The notes beneath the pieces were generated by a model. That model saw nothing but the letters and a program-made list of their open reading frames with translations. It had not been told where the DNA came from and searched no databases. A DNA stretch of 57,017 nt, taken from positions 1 to 57,017 of the forward strand of contig CAZTBB010000009.1 in assembly GCA_964611755.1 (NCBI GenBank), in the 5' to 3' direction. This stretch comes from CAZTBB01 sp964611755 (lineage in GTDB: Bacteria > Pseudomonadota > Alphaproteobacteria > Micavibrionales > Micavibrionaceae). This document shows, one piece after another, positions 16,969-26,553 of the stretch; the first letter of the stretch is position 1, and every line of letters begins with the position of its first letter. Made by a program: the position numbers and the translations under genes.

Positions 16969-17994
16969 CTAAGAGGGGCCATTGCCCATTTTATAATAAT
17001 CTCTGTACCAATTGATAAATTCACCAAGCCCCTTTTCCAAGGATGTATTTGGCTTAAAGCCCACATCTTGTTCTAACGCTTGCGTATCGGCAAAGGTGGA
17101 ATAAACATCACCGGGCTGCATGGGCAAAAACTTTTTCTTTGCCTCAATGCCAATTTGTTTTTCAAGTGTATCAATAAAATCCATCAACTTCACAGGCGAA
17201 TTATTGCCGATGTTATAGATACGGAACGGCGCATAGGACGATGAGGGATCAGGCTTATCACCGGACCATTTTTTATTTGCCACCGGAATTTTCTCAACAA
17301 GACGCGTCATCGCTTCGACAATATCATCAACATACGTAAAGTCGCGCATCATATCGCCATTATTATAAACCTGTATTTCTTCCCCGGCATATATGGCCTT
17401 GGTAAATTTATAATACGCCATATCCGGACGCCCCCATGGGCCATAAACAGTAAAGAAACGAAGCCCCGTACATGGCAATCCATAGAGATGCGCATAGGTA
17501 TGTGCCATCAATTCATTTGCTTTCTTTGTCGCAGCATACAGGCTAACGGGGTGATCCACATTATCTTCAACAGAGAACGGAACCTTCGTATTTGCACCAT
17601 AAACAGAAGATGAGGATGCATAAATTAAATGCTCAACAGCATGATGACGACATCCTTCCAGAATATTTGTAAACCCAACAAGATTGCTATCGATATATGC
17701 GTGTGGGTTTTCAATCGAATAACGCACACCTGCTTGCGCGGCCAAATTCACCACAACCTGCGGCTTGAAATCAGAGAATATGTTTTCTATGGCCGCACGA
17801 TCATTCAAATCCGCACGCCTGAATTCAAAATTATTATGCGCCTCCAATATTTGAATACGGTCTTCTTTCAAAGACGTATCATAATAATCGTTCACATTAT
17901 CAACACCCAGAACATGATACCCATTACGCAACAAACGCTGTGCGTAATGAAAGCCTATAAATCCGGCTGTTCCGGTCACTAGAATTTTTTTCAT
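16969..17994 (-). CDS. NAD-dependent UDP-sugar 4-epimerase (UDP-glucuronate epimerase type)
   Basis: A 341-residue extended short-chain dehydrogenase. VTGTAGFIGFHYAQRL is the NAD-binding Rossmann motif, VDNVNDYYDTSLKEDR is diagnostic of UDP-glucuronate 4-epimerases (WbnF/LpsL group), and the catalytic YAATK motif with upstream SSSSVYG is intact. FFTVYGPWGRPDMAYYKF also fits that subgroup. It would make UDP-galacturonate for surface polysaccharide or LPS core. The gene begins with ATG at 17994 and is 35 bp after tsaC on the minus strand. A role with the WecA-like transferase is possible but they are 7 kb apart. Confidence 0.85.
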   Translation of the reverse strand: MKKILVTGTAGFIGFHYAQRLLRNGYHVLGVDNVNDYYDTSLKEDRIQILEAHNNFEFRRADLNDRAAIENIFSDFKPQVVVNLAAQAGVRYSIENPHAYIDSNLVGFTNILEGCRHHAVEHLIYASSSSVYGANTKVPFSVEDNVDHPVSLYAATKKANELMAHTYAHLYGLPCTGLRFFTVYGPWGRPDMAYYKFTKAIYAGEEIQVYNNGDMMRDFTYVDDIVEAMTRLVEKIPVANKKWSGDKPDPSSSYAPFRIYNIGNNSPVKLMDFIDTLEKQIGIEAKKKFLPMQPGDVYSTFADTQALEQDVGFKPNTSLEKGLGEFINWYRDYYKMGNGPS

Positions 17995-18029
17995 CGTAAT
18001 TACAACTCGTAAAAAATTTATATATTATC

Positions 18030-19022
18030 TCAGCTCTGAGCCGCCCTCTTCAAGCGATCATTGATGGCAATCCCCAGACCAATATCAGGGATCTGCATCA
18101 CTGCGATCCCCTTATTTTCCGGCTGATCCAATGCCCGCATAAAGGCAAATAAATTTGCAGCCGCCTCATGCAAATCCTGCTCTTGGCTTAAATTTCGCCT
18201 TTGCGACTCCGATAAATCCGATGCACGGCCACCGCCCTTTATACCCATAAACTGGTCATTTCCAAATGCTAAAAGTGCTTCACCTGGCTCGAGGTCAATT
18301 GCGTTCAAGCGCACGGGAATGGATGGCGCATAATGTTTCAATAGAAGCCCCGGCGATTTGGGAGCTTCCGTGTCTTCACTTTTGTGATAGGCAACATTGC
18401 ATCCTAACACATGAGCAATATCCTCCGCCGAGATAGCACCAGGCCTTAAGATTTCAGGCACATCCGAACTCATGTCAATCACGGTTGATTCCAGACCGAC
18501 GGCACTGGCTCCATCCGCCAATATCATCGGAATGTGCCCCCCCAAAGAGTCGTGAACATGCGCCGCACTTGTCGGGCTTAATGATCCTGATTTATTGGCG
18601 CTTGGGGCCGCAAGCGGAAGATCACACTCTTTCAATAAAGATAAAGCCGTTTTCTGATTAGGAACACGTACGGCCAAAGTTTGCAAACCTGCACTGGCGA
18701 GCTCCGAAATTTCACACCCTTTGGAGCGAGGTAAAATCATGGTCAAAGGCCCCGGCCAAAAATGATGTGCCAACATCTTTGCCGGTTCACTCATAACGAC
18801 ATAATGCTCAGCCTGCTGCGGATGCGCCAGATGAATAATCAAGGGGTTAAAGCTCGGGCGGCCCTTCGCCTCATAAATACGTGCGACAGCCTGCCCATCC
18901 AAAGCATTGGCCGCCAAGCCATAGACAGTCTCTGTCGGTATAGCGACAAGCTCTCCGGCTTTTAATAATCCTGCGGCCTTGCCTATGGTCTGTTGATTAG
19001 CACTGAGTATTTGCGTTTTCAT
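18030..19022 (-). CDS. tsaC: L-threonylcarbamoyladenylate synthase (Sua5/TsaC type)
   Basis: A 330-residue Sua5-type enzyme that makes threonylcarbamoyl-AMP from threonine, bicarbonate and ATP, the first step of t6A37 in tRNAs reading ANN codons. The YrdC domain covers about 10-195 with PTETVYGLAANA, KGRPSFNPLIIH and WPGPLTMIL; the C-terminal Sua5 domain (about 235-330) includes SPGLLLKHYAP. The length distinguishes Sua5 from short TsaC. I use the ATG at 19022; a GTG at 19028 adds two residues. It is essential in most bacteria. Confidence 0.92.
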   Translation of the reverse strand: MKTQILSANQQTIGKAAGLLKAGELVAIPTETVYGLAANALDGQAVARIYEAKGRPSFNPLIIHLAHPQQAEHYVVMSEPAKMLAHHFWPGPLTMILPRSKGCEISELASAGLQTLAVRVPNQKTALSLLKECDLPLAAPSANKSGSLSPTSAAHVHDSLGGHIPMILADGASAVGLESTVIDMSSDVPEILRPGAISAEDIAHVLGCNVAYHKSEDTEAPKSPGLLLKHYAPSIPVRLNAIDLEPGEALLAFGNDQFMGIKGGGRASDLSESQRRNLSQEQDLHEAAANLFAFMRALDQPENKGIAVMQIPDIGLGIAINDRLKRAAQS

Positions 19023-19143
19023 GCCCACATAAAACCTATAAAAACCAAAAAAATCAATGATTAAGAGATATTATGTTGCAGTGCATCGCATTTCTTATCT
19101 ATGATGGGGCATTCGAACAGTTTAGAGAGCAGGACAGCGGTTC

Positions 19144-19803
19144 ATGAACACCACTATTCTTACGATTGCCCAACAAAAAGGCGGCGCAGGGAAAACAACG
19201 CTTGCGGCGCAGCTTGCTGTAGCACTGGTACATAAAGGTAACAAGGTCGGCATCATTGATATCGACCCACAGGGCTCGCTAACGGCATGGCACAATATCA
19301 GGCAAGATCGACTTGCAGATAAAAACACCATCAAACATTGCCAATCGCAAGGCTGGCGCCTGAAACGTGAGATCGATATTCTCTCGGATAGTTGCGACGT
19401 TATCATTATCGATGCACCGCCCCATATGGATAGCGAGGCCACCATATCCATTCGTGCAGCTGATCTGGTTTTAATTCCGATGCAACCCTCACCTATGGAT
19501 TTATGGGCCTGCACCCCGACTATTGAAACGGCACACCAGGAAGGGTCTGCACCCCTTGTCATTCTGAACCGTGTCGATGTGCGAACAAGGTTACATCACG
19601 CTATTCAGGATAAGGTTGCCGCTCTCAACGCAGATTTGGCATCAACTCAACTAGGGAACAGAGTCGCCTTTGCCTCATCCATGCTGGATGGTCAGGGGAT
19701 CCTTGAAACCGCCACTAAAAGCGTAGCGGCAAAAGAAATTCGGGCCCTTGCCGATGAAATACTCTTATTTCAGAAGAAAAGCAAAAGCCGCCAGGCTGCC
19801 TAG
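19144..19803 (+). CDS. Orphan ParA-family ATPase
   Basis: A 219-residue P-loop ATPase of the ParA/MinD class with the deviant Walker A KGGAGKTT (12-19), the Walker A' strand IIDIDPQGS and Walker B VIIIDAPPHMD. It is small and lacks the N-terminal helix-turn-helix of plasmid ParA. No ParB, parS or cell-division gene is adjacent, so it is not a standard chromosome partition pair. Orphan ParAs of this kind position large complexes such as chemoreceptor arrays or secretion machines, but the cargo here is unknown. It is preceded by a 121-bp gap and ends nine bases before the convergent anmK. Confidence 0.8.
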   Translation: MNTTILTIAQQKGGAGKTTLAAQLAVALVHKGNKVGIIDIDPQGSLTAWHNIRQDRLADKNTIKHCQSQGWRLKREIDILSDSCDVIIIDAPPHMDSEATISIRAADLVLIPMQPSPMDLWACTPTIETAHQEGSAPLVILNRVDVRTRLHHAIQDKVAALNADLASTQLGNRVAFASSMLDGQGILETATKSVAAKEIRALADEILLFQKKSKSRQAA

Positions 19804-19811
19804 AAATCAAC

Positions 19812-20915
19812 TCACTGCTTTGCCCTTACCAATACACCGCCAGAACACGGCTTTTTAACGCCCGTTGTGCCTGGAAATGTGTAAGGCAGACCCAAAAGCG
19901 ATCGCACAGCCATATACCCGAAACCTTGCGCCTCAATGGCATCACCATCAAAGCCAATTGCCTCAACCGGCTGGACACATACACCCAGTTTTTTTGATAA
20001 ACATGCCATCAAATAATCATTATGACGACCACCACCACAGACAAACCACGCTTTGGGAGGGGCGGGAAAATGGTCTTGTGCCGTAAATATACTCTCAACC
20101 GTAAAAGCCATTAAACTTGCCAATCCGTCTTCAGTGGAAAGCCCAGAAACGCTTACATCCGACCACATATCGCGGTCTATAGATTTGGGTACATTTAGCC
20201 GAAAATATCCATTTTTTAGCCAATCATTGACCAATTTAAAATCAGCTTGTCCATTTTTAGCCAATTTTCCTGCGGTATCATATGCCTGCCCTGTACGCTC
20301 TAGAATAAAATCATCCATCAATGCATTTCCAGGGCCCGTATCAAAGGCGACCATATCACCATCGTTGCGGCTCCCGATCCATGTTACATTCGCAACACCG
20401 CCAATATTCAACAGTGCGATTGGGCCGTCCGCCATATAATCCGATGCTATTTTTTGATGATAAACCGGCAATAAAGGCGCACCCTGCCCCCCTTCGGCCA
20501 CATCATTCATACGAAGACTGCCGACAACATTAAGGCCTGTTTCTCTGGCCAATAAGGCAGTATCACCAATCTGCCATGTAAAACCCTGATCAGGGTCATG
20601 AAAGATCGTTTGCCCGTGAAACCCTACGACCATTGGTACAGCCTCATCATTAGGGTGGGCGGCGAGCATATCCAGGACAAGAGATACATGCTCCATGGTC
20701 ATCTCGTATTCGGCCTCGGATATATCAGCATCAGGTCTTTGCTTACCGAGACAAGAGCGCAGCTTGCGGCGAAGGCCTTCCTCATATGGGCGCGACAAGA
20801 AAGCCAGAGGCTTGATATAATCATGCCCATCCGTTTCGATTAGCGCACAATCTATCCCATCCAGGGATGTTCCGGACATCAAACCAATTGCTCTATAGAC
20901 TTCTTTGCGCGTCAT
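19812..20915 (-). CDS. anmK: Anhydro-N-acetylmuramic acid kinase
   Basis: A 367-residue kinase of the ASKHA fold that phosphorylates and hydrolyses 1,6-anhydro-MurNAc from cell-wall turnover to MurNAc-6-phosphate. The N-terminal GLMSGTSLDGID is the ATP-binding signature; GFHGQTIFHDP and TWQIGDTALLARETG follow, then NIGGVANVTW, the AFDTGPGNALMDD block and VCGGGRHNDYLM at the C-terminus. Complete and of normal length. It is divergent from tyrS across 48 bp. Confidence 0.94.
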   Translation of the reverse strand: MTRKEVYRAIGLMSGTSLDGIDCALIETDGHDYIKPLAFLSRPYEEGLRRKLRSCLGKQRPDADISEAEYEMTMEHVSLVLDMLAAHPNDEAVPMVVGFHGQTIFHDPDQGFTWQIGDTALLARETGLNVVGSLRMNDVAEGGQGAPLLPVYHQKIASDYMADGPIALLNIGGVANVTWIGSRNDGDMVAFDTGPGNALMDDFILERTGQAYDTAGKLAKNGQADFKLVNDWLKNGYFRLNVPKSIDRDMWSDVSVSGLSTEDGLASLMAFTVESIFTAQDHFPAPPKAWFVCGGGRHNDYLMACLSKKLGVCVQPVEAIGFDGDAIEAQGFGYMAVRSLLGLPYTFPGTTGVKKPCSGGVLVRAKQ

Positions 20916-20963
20916 GGATAAAACTATTTCTAATACTGGGTTATTTAAAACGAGATACCGATC

Positions 20964-22217
20964 ATGAGTAATTATAAATCAGACTTTTTAAACATTCTAT
21001 CCGAGCGCGGCTTCATACACCAGTGCAGTGATTTTGAGGGGCTGGATGATAAACTCTCCAAAGAGCCGCAAAGCGCCTATATCGGTTTTGATGCGACAGC
21101 CAAGAGTTTGCATATAGGGAACTTGACCGGGATTATGATGTTGTACTGGTTTCAACAATGCGGGCATAAGCCCATCACATTGATGGGTGGTGGGACCTCA
21201 AAAATTGGTGACCCGTCTTTTAAGGATGAACAGCGCAACTTGATGAGTGATGACATCATCGAAGAGAATATGCGCAATATTCAAGATACGTGCTTCAAAC
21301 AATTTCTAACCTATGGTAATGGGCCGTCCGATGCCCTTATGGTCAATAATAATGATTGGTTGGATGAACTGAGATACTTATCCTTTTTACGGGATTATGG
21401 CCGTTATTTTACCGTAAACCGAATGCTTAGTTTTGACTCGGTCAAGACACGACTTGAACGTGAAAGCCCGCTCTCATTGCTTGAGTTCAATTACATGGTC
21501 ATGCAGGGCTATGATTTTCTTGAGCTGAACCAACGCTATGGTGTGATCTTACAAATGGGTGGCTCTGACCAATGGGGCAATATCATCAATGGGGTTGATC
21601 TTGGCCATAAAGCCAAGCAAACCCAGCTTTATGCTTTGACCGCGCCGCTGCTGACTACACCGGATGGTAAGAAAATGGGCAAAACAGAAAACGGAGCCAT
21701 CTGGCTTAATAGTGCGATGCTTAGCCCCTATGATTACTATCAGTACTGGCGCAATGCAGATGATGTGATGATCCCGGCATTGCTGAAACGCTTCACGATT
21801 TTGCCTATGGATGAAATTGCCAAGCTTGAAAAACTGGAGGGACAGGAAATAAACGAAGCCAAAAAGGTTTTAGCCTTTGAAGCCACAAAACTTTGCCATG
21901 GCGAAACAGCAGCCACAGAAGCACAAGAGACCGCGCAAAAAGTCTTTGAGCAGGGCAGTGTTGGCGGAGATTTGCCGAGCATCACCATCGATGCATCACG
22001 CCTTGATCAGGGAGAGGCCGTAATTGATCTCTTTGTGGAGGCCGGTCTGGCATCATCCAAGGGTGAAATCAGACGGCTTATTAAACAAGGCGGCGCACGC
22101 CTCAATGACAATAAGATTGAGAGTGAAGACCTGCAAGCGACAAGCGCGGATCTTACTGAGGAGAAATATATCAAACTCTCCGCGGGGAAGAAAAAACACG
22201 CCTTAATTCGCGTTTAA
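20964..22217 (+). CDS. tyrS: Tyrosyl-tRNA synthetase
   Basis: A 417-residue class I aminoacyl-tRNA synthetase. The HIGH equivalent is HIGN at 50-53 and the KMSKS equivalent is KMGKT at 237-241; GFDATAKSLHIGNL, MGGSDQWGNI and FNYMVMQGYDF are the tyrosine-binding and dimer motifs. An S4 RNA-binding domain forms the C-terminus (about 350-415, SSKGEIRRLIKQGGARLND). It is complete. The stop codon region overlaps the convergent YhdP-like gene by four bases. No T-box leader is visible in the 48-bp gap upstream. Confidence 0.96.
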   Translation: MSNYKSDFLNILSERGFIHQCSDFEGLDDKLSKEPQSAYIGFDATAKSLHIGNLTGIMMLYWFQQCGHKPITLMGGGTSKIGDPSFKDEQRNLMSDDIIEENMRNIQDTCFKQFLTYGNGPSDALMVNNNDWLDELRYLSFLRDYGRYFTVNRMLSFDSVKTRLERESPLSLLEFNYMVMQGYDFLELNQRYGVILQMGGSDQWGNIINGVDLGHKAKQTQLYALTAPLLTTPDGKKMGKTENGAIWLNSAMLSPYDYYQYWRNADDVMIPALLKRFTILPMDEIAKLEKLEGQEINEAKKVLAFEATKLCHGETAATEAQETAQKVFEQGSVGGDLPSITIDASRLDQGEAVIDLFVEAGLASSKGEIRRLIKQGGARLNDNKIESEDLQATSADLTEEKYIKLSAGKKKHALIRV

Positions 22218-25200
22218 TTGCTCTCCTGCTTTTTCACAGGATCATTATTTTCAAACAAAATACGGCGCAAGATTCCAGGCGCGAGAACCGATAATGGATT
22301 CACACTGATATCGGGCTCATCGGCCTTCCCCTCAATCTTATACGTCGCAGCGAATACACCGCCGGAGCCACCCAAAATTTCTCCGATAATTGGGATGTTT
22401 CCCAAAATTTTATTGACCGTAGATAAGGGGATAATCGTTCCATCAACATTAATACTGCCTTGTGCATTGTCGAACACACCATCAAATGTTAAGCCAAGCT
22501 CGCTTCCTGATGTTCGACCGTCTTGAATCACAAGAAGACTGCCCTCTGGTCTGTAAAGCCAGTCTATATTTGCCTCTAGCCGAGAGAAGGCAACCCCCTC
22601 ATTGCCAAGAAGATCATCCAAACCACGTGGAGACAGAGCACCGATCAACCGTGCCAGAACAGGCGCATCCACAACGCGGAAATTCGACATCTGTGCAACG
22701 CCGTTTAGATTACGATCCCGAAGGCCTGTTTTTGGTTCTGCATAAATAACCAATTGCCCCCCTTGCACCGATTCATACATATCAAAAGCACGCAGAGCTG
22801 CCCCCGCATCATCGGCCTCAAAACGAAAGGTGCGCTTGCCACTCTCATCCACCTTATAGCGCAGGTAGATATCGCCTTGCCCGGCACGCGCATCTAATTC
22901 GAGTTGATTAAAACGGCCATTTCTATCCAGGCTTGCGAAAATTTTACCCTGATCTACAAAACGCTCATCCGATGTATATAAATTCTCAACATCAATGAAA
23001 ATTTCGCGCGCCGCACTTGTTTGGTGATCATTCTTATCTTTGTTGATTTTTGTTGGCGAGAGAATGGCTGTTAAATCCAGCGAGGCACCCTGCAGTGATA
23101 TTTTCATCTTCTGCGCATCCGGGCTTTCAAGGTCGATCGCGGCTCTTGTGCGCCCCACATTTACGTTTGGTAATTGCCCCCTCCATAAAAGTGTTTTCTC
23201 CCCCTGGGTTTGAAACAACAAACGTCCACCCTGAAGCGATAATCCTTCGGCTTCTATGTTAAGGTTTTCAATTTCTACCAATTGGCCATCATTCAAAATT
23301 GCACGAAGATTGGCGTGTGCCGCCTGCCCGACATTTTTGTTATAGCCAAGCGGCTCAAAAAACAGAGTGGCAGGTGTTAAGTCAAGCTTCACATCTGCAT
23401 AAGAGGCGGAGTCAGTCATGTCCTGATATGTTATTTCTGCCAGAGGTGAGCCTTGCATAAAGTCTGACAAATCGATGCCAAATACTTCGCGCAAATTCGG
23501 ATCAGCACGCACCCATGCTTTAATTCTTTGCGTAAAAGGTTTATTGGCGCTCTCTAAATATCGGGAATATTCAAAATCAACATCGCGCGATGCAAGCTTA
23601 CCATTCCCTTTCAAAGACATCATGCCATCATCAACAGATATATTCACCAGCGCTTTTGTTAAATCCAAAGAATGAACAACCTCGGGCAGGACCACATCAT
23701 GCGCCTTCCCCAGAATATTGATTTTTACATCCTCAAACCTTACACCGCTTGTTGCCGGCAGTGACACATTCACACCAAGCTCTGCTGTGCCTTCAACGCG
23801 CGCCCTATCAAAGCGATGATTGGCTGCAATAGGTTCACGTTCAACAAATTCAAAAACAGATGATACAGGGCCGCTTAATTTAACATGAATATCGGCCAGC
23901 CCTTTTCCGGCCTCAATAAAATGCGTTAGCTCGGCATAAGATTCACCAACAGCCAGATCACCGACCTTGCCATCCTTTAAGCGAACATCCAGCCGCTCCT
24001 CTTTATAATTGAACTCTGCCGTTCCATTCGCATGGGTAATCGGCATCAGGTTCTTCTTATAATCAATTGTCATGCCCTCATAATCAAAGGATCCGAGCAT
24101 ATTAAAAATTTGTGTGCTGATCGTGTTTGTTTTGAGATCACGCGATAATTCAAAATCAACCTTGTAGGAAAAATTTTTGAACATTCCATCTGAAAGCTTA
24201 TGAACCAGCCATTCATGAGCCGGCTCATCTTGCAATGAGGATGGCCAAATATCCGCCAGATATGATTGTTGAAATCTATCGGATTGCACCTCAACCTGAC
24301 CAGCCATTCTTAGCCCGTTTTCGTGATCATCTATTTTGGCAACGCCGGATAATTGCAGGGGAATATTCCCCAAAACAACCGATGTATCAACAAGCTTCAC
24401 CTCCTGTGTGGATGGCTCATATTGAAGATTAAACGCCAGATTTTCATAGCGAAGAGGCTCTTGATAAAGATCCTCAATAACCCATGCCCCTTTATCCGAT
24501 TGAAGAGCGAAAACAGCATTTATCGGCTCAAAATCTTTGGATAAAAAAGCATCAATCTGAGCGTTGAACATCATATCCTGTGATGACAATGCCGCTAATT
24601 GTTCAAAACGTTGCGCGAGCAATTGTGAGGAAAGATTTTGTAAATATGCCTGCACGGTAAATTCTTCGGTGCGCCAATCGTATAGAATTTTGGCATCTAT
24701 ATCCGATTTTGAATCGCTACCCGGCTCAACAATCAAAGGCAGGGTTATATTTGCCTCCATGCCGTTTTCCGTGCTTTGAAAATCCGCATTCAAATTTTGG
24801 AAACTCCATGAAATATTGCTGGAATAATCTTCAATAAAAATTTGAGCACTTGAAATTTTAAGCGCTTGAAGGCTGGCAATTGGTGAGTCAACATCCTCGC
24901 GCCCCGGATGACCAATTGCATTGATTATATCTTCTAAAATATCGGTTTGCTGATCATATTGCTGGGCTTGTTCGTCTTGCTTGCTTTTCATCCGCCCAAA
25001 ACCAATATCCATATCGCCATCTTCGAAACGTTTAATATTGACGACAGGTTTATCAAAAATGATGGCGATAGGCGCAATGCGCCCAATCAATAAATTGGTC
25101 TTTGATAGGCTAAAAGAGATATTATCCATCGATAAAATTTCTTTTTGCTCATCATTGATAATTTTTGCATTACGCAAACCCAACAATAATGGCCCGGATA

Positions 25201-25429
25201 AATCCGGCCAATGCAAAATTGCCTGATCAAGAGAAACGTTTATTCCCTGTTCAGGGTGGCTCATGGCATCCTGAATATAATTTTTTGCAAAGGACAGGGA
25301 GACAGGCCCTGATTTCAGGCGCCAAACAACGCCCCCGCCGATTAAGGCCAAAACCAAAACAAACATTGCCGCGACTTCGAGAACAATAATGGATGATCGC
25401 GAACAAAATTTCCCAATTTTTAAAAGCAA
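22214..25429 (-). CDS. YhdP/AsmA-like large envelope protein (DUF3971 type)
   Basis: A 1071-residue protein with one N-terminal membrane helix (about residues 14-36) and a very long, beta-strand-rich periplasmic part. DUF3971-like and AsmA C-terminal-like segments can be seen (for example LRAFDMYESVQGGQLVIYAEP, GSINVDGTIIP, ILGGSGGVFAATYKIEGKADEPDISVNPLSVLAPGIL). Related proteins (YhdP, TamB, AsmA) form bridges that carry phospholipid between inner and outer membrane. I accept the TTG at 25429 as start because GGAG lies six bases before it. It converges on tyrS with a four-base overlap. The exact family member is uncertain. Confidence 0.8.
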   Translation of the reverse strand: MLLKIGKFCSRSSIIVLEVAAMFVLVLALIGGGVVWRLKSGPVSLSFAKNYIQDAMSHPEQGINVSLDQAILHWPDLSGPLLLGLRNAKIINDEQKEILSMDNISFSLSKTNLLIGRIAPIAIIFDKPVVNIKRFEDGDMDIGFGRMKSKQDEQAQQYDQQTDILEDIINAIGHPGREDVDSPIASLQALKISSAQIFIEDYSSNISWSFQNLNADFQSTENGMEANITLPLIVEPGSDSKSDIDAKILYDWRTEEFTVQAYLQNLSSQLLAQRFEQLAALSSQDMMFNAQIDAFLSKDFEPINAVFALQSDKGAWVIEDLYQEPLRYENLAFNLQYEPSTQEVKLVDTSVVLGNIPLQLSGVAKIDDHENGLRMAGQVEVQSDRFQQSYLADIWPSSLQDEPAHEWLVHKLSDGMFKNFSYKVDFELSRDLKTNTISTQIFNMLGSFDYEGMTIDYKKNLMPITHANGTAEFNYKEERLDVRLKDGKVGDLAVGESYAELTHFIEAGKGLADIHVKLSGPVSSVFEFVEREPIAANHRFDRARVEGTAELGVNVSLPATSGVRFEDVKINILGKAHDVVLPEVVHSLDLTKALVNISVDDGMMSLKGNGKLASRDVDFEYSRYLESANKPFTQRIKAWVRADPNLREVFGIDLSDFMQGSPLAEITYQDMTDSASYADVKLDLTPATLFFEPLGYNKNVGQAAHANLRAILNDGQLVEIENLNIEAEGLSLQGGRLLFQTQGEKTLLWRGQLPNVNVGRTRAAIDLESPDAQKMKISLQGASLDLTAILSPTKINKDKNDHQTSAAREIFIDVENLYTSDERFVDQGKIFASLDRNGRFNQLELDARAGQGDIYLRYKVDESGKRTFRFEADDAGAALRAFDMYESVQGGQLVIYAEPKTGLRDRNLNGVAQMSNFRVVDAPVLARLIGALSPRGLDDLLGNEGVAFSRLEANIDWLYRPEGSLLVIQDGRTSGSELGLTFDGVFDNAQGSINVDGTIIPLSTVNKILGNIPIIGEILGGSGGVFAATYKIEGKADEPDISVNPLSVLAPGILRRILFENNDPVKKQESN

Positions 25430-25557
25430 TATTGGCTCCGAATTTTAAAAATCATACAAATGAAGACAAAGATTTCAAATGCAGCTTATTGACTTTACCG
25501 TAACATACTCCATCTTAACAGCTATACACTGAAAACAAAGTTAGGAAATAGATCAAT

Positions 25558-26037
25558 ATGAGCACATTGCAAACAGGCCAGACAGCACCCGATTTTACAC
25601 TACCGACAGATGGGAACGGCGAAATTACTCTCTCTGCGCTCAAGGGGAAAAAAGTGATCGTCTATTTCTATCCTAAAGACGACACATCGGGCTGCACAAA
25701 ACAGGCCTGCGCCTTTAAAGACAGCCTTGAGCAGCTCACATCAAATAATATTGTGGTTATTGGCATTTCAAAGGATAGCGTTGCCAAACACGATAAGTTC
25801 AAGGCCAAATATGACTTAAACTTTCCACTGGCCTCCGATGAAGGCAGTGATGTCTGCGAGCGCTATGGTGTATGGAAAGAAAAAAGCATGTATGGCCGCA
25901 AATATATGGGGATTGAACGGTCCACATTTCTTATTGATGAAGATGGCAAGATTGCGCATATCTGGCAAAAAGTAAAAGTGCCCGGGCATGTAGACGAGGT
26001 TAAAGAAGCGGCCGCAGGGTTATCCAAAGCCGCTTAA
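25558..26037 (+). CDS. bcp: Thiol peroxidase Bcp / PrxQ
   Basis: A 159-residue atypical 2-Cys peroxiredoxin. The peroxidatic C46 and the resolving C51 lie five residues apart in DDTSGCTKQACAFKD, the PrxQ/Bcp arrangement. FYPKDDTSGC and the conserved SDEGSDVCERYGVW segment confirm it. It reduces hydroperoxides with thioredoxin in the cytosol. It starts with ATG after a short A-rich leader. It complements ahpC-ahpD elsewhere in this window; no operon partner is visible and the downstream gene is convergent. Confidence 0.94.
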   Translation: MSTLQTGQTAPDFTLPTDGNGEITLSALKGKKVIVYFYPKDDTSGCTKQACAFKDSLEQLTSNNIVVIGISKDSVAKHDKFKAKYDLNFPLASDEGSDVCERYGVWKEKSMYGRKYMGIERSTFLIDEDGKIAHIWQKVKVPGHVDEVKEAAAGLSKAA

Positions 26038-26042
26038 TAAGT

Positions 26043-26462
26043 TTATGCGAGAACATCCCTAATAAAGGCCTCTGCCTGGTTTCGAACCAAGCTATCTTTA
26101 AACAGGCTTTCTGCAATCCCTTTAGCGCGTGAGGCAGGTATTATCTTGCGCGCTATCTCAGAGGTGGTCTGCATGACATCTTGCATATTCCCCTTCACTT
26201 CAAAAACAAATTCCTGATCATCAATATTCAAATCAACAATCCCTGTATCCTTAAGCTTCTCAAACATGGCTGACGCCTGTGCTTTCGCATTAAACCTTTG
26301 CATTGTTTGTGGAGTGGAATAGCGAAAACACACCTTCGCAACGGCGTTAAATTCAGAGATGGCCTCAGAAAACTCCAGGCCATAATCCAACATATGACGC
26401 AGTTTTTTATCGGCTTGGCTATCTGAAATTGCAAGAGATAAGCCTATCTTCACCTGACCCAT
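26043..26462 (-). CDS. Hypothetical protein
   Basis: Not recognised. With the ATG at 26462 it has 139 residues; a TTG at 26471 would add three. The chain is soluble, without signal peptide or membrane segment, mostly helical by pattern (KKLRHMLDYGLEFSEAISEFNAVAKVCF, NMQDVMQTTSEIARKI), and holds a short beta-like DLNIDDQEFVFEVKG stretch. It has one cysteine. It lies 91 bp downstream of the alpha/beta hydrolase on the same strand, but a hairpin terminator separates them, so it probably has its own promoter. Confidence 0.6.
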   Translation of the reverse strand: MGQVKIGLSLAISDSQADKKLRHMLDYGLEFSEAISEFNAVAKVCFRYSTPQTMQRFNAKAQASAMFEKLKDTGIVDLNIDDQEFVFEVKGNMQDVMQTTSEIARKIIPASRAKGIAESLFKDSLVRNQAEAFIRDVLA

Positions 26463-26496
26463 TTTACTCAAGTCCTAAATTTTGACTTTAAACACA

Positions 26497-26524
26497 ATAG
26501 GCCCTGAGATTACTCAAGGCCTAT
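26497..26524 (-). terminator. Hairpin terminator after the alpha/beta hydrolase gene
   Basis: ATAGGCC at 26497-26503 pairs with GGCCTAT at 26518-26524, and an inner TGAG/CTCA stem encloses an ATTA loop, with one internal mismatch. On the minus strand it follows the hydrolase stop by about 30 bases and is followed by a short T-rich run. Confidence 0.65.
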
Positions 26525-26553
26525 CATAAAAATACTCACCTTAAGAAAAAATC

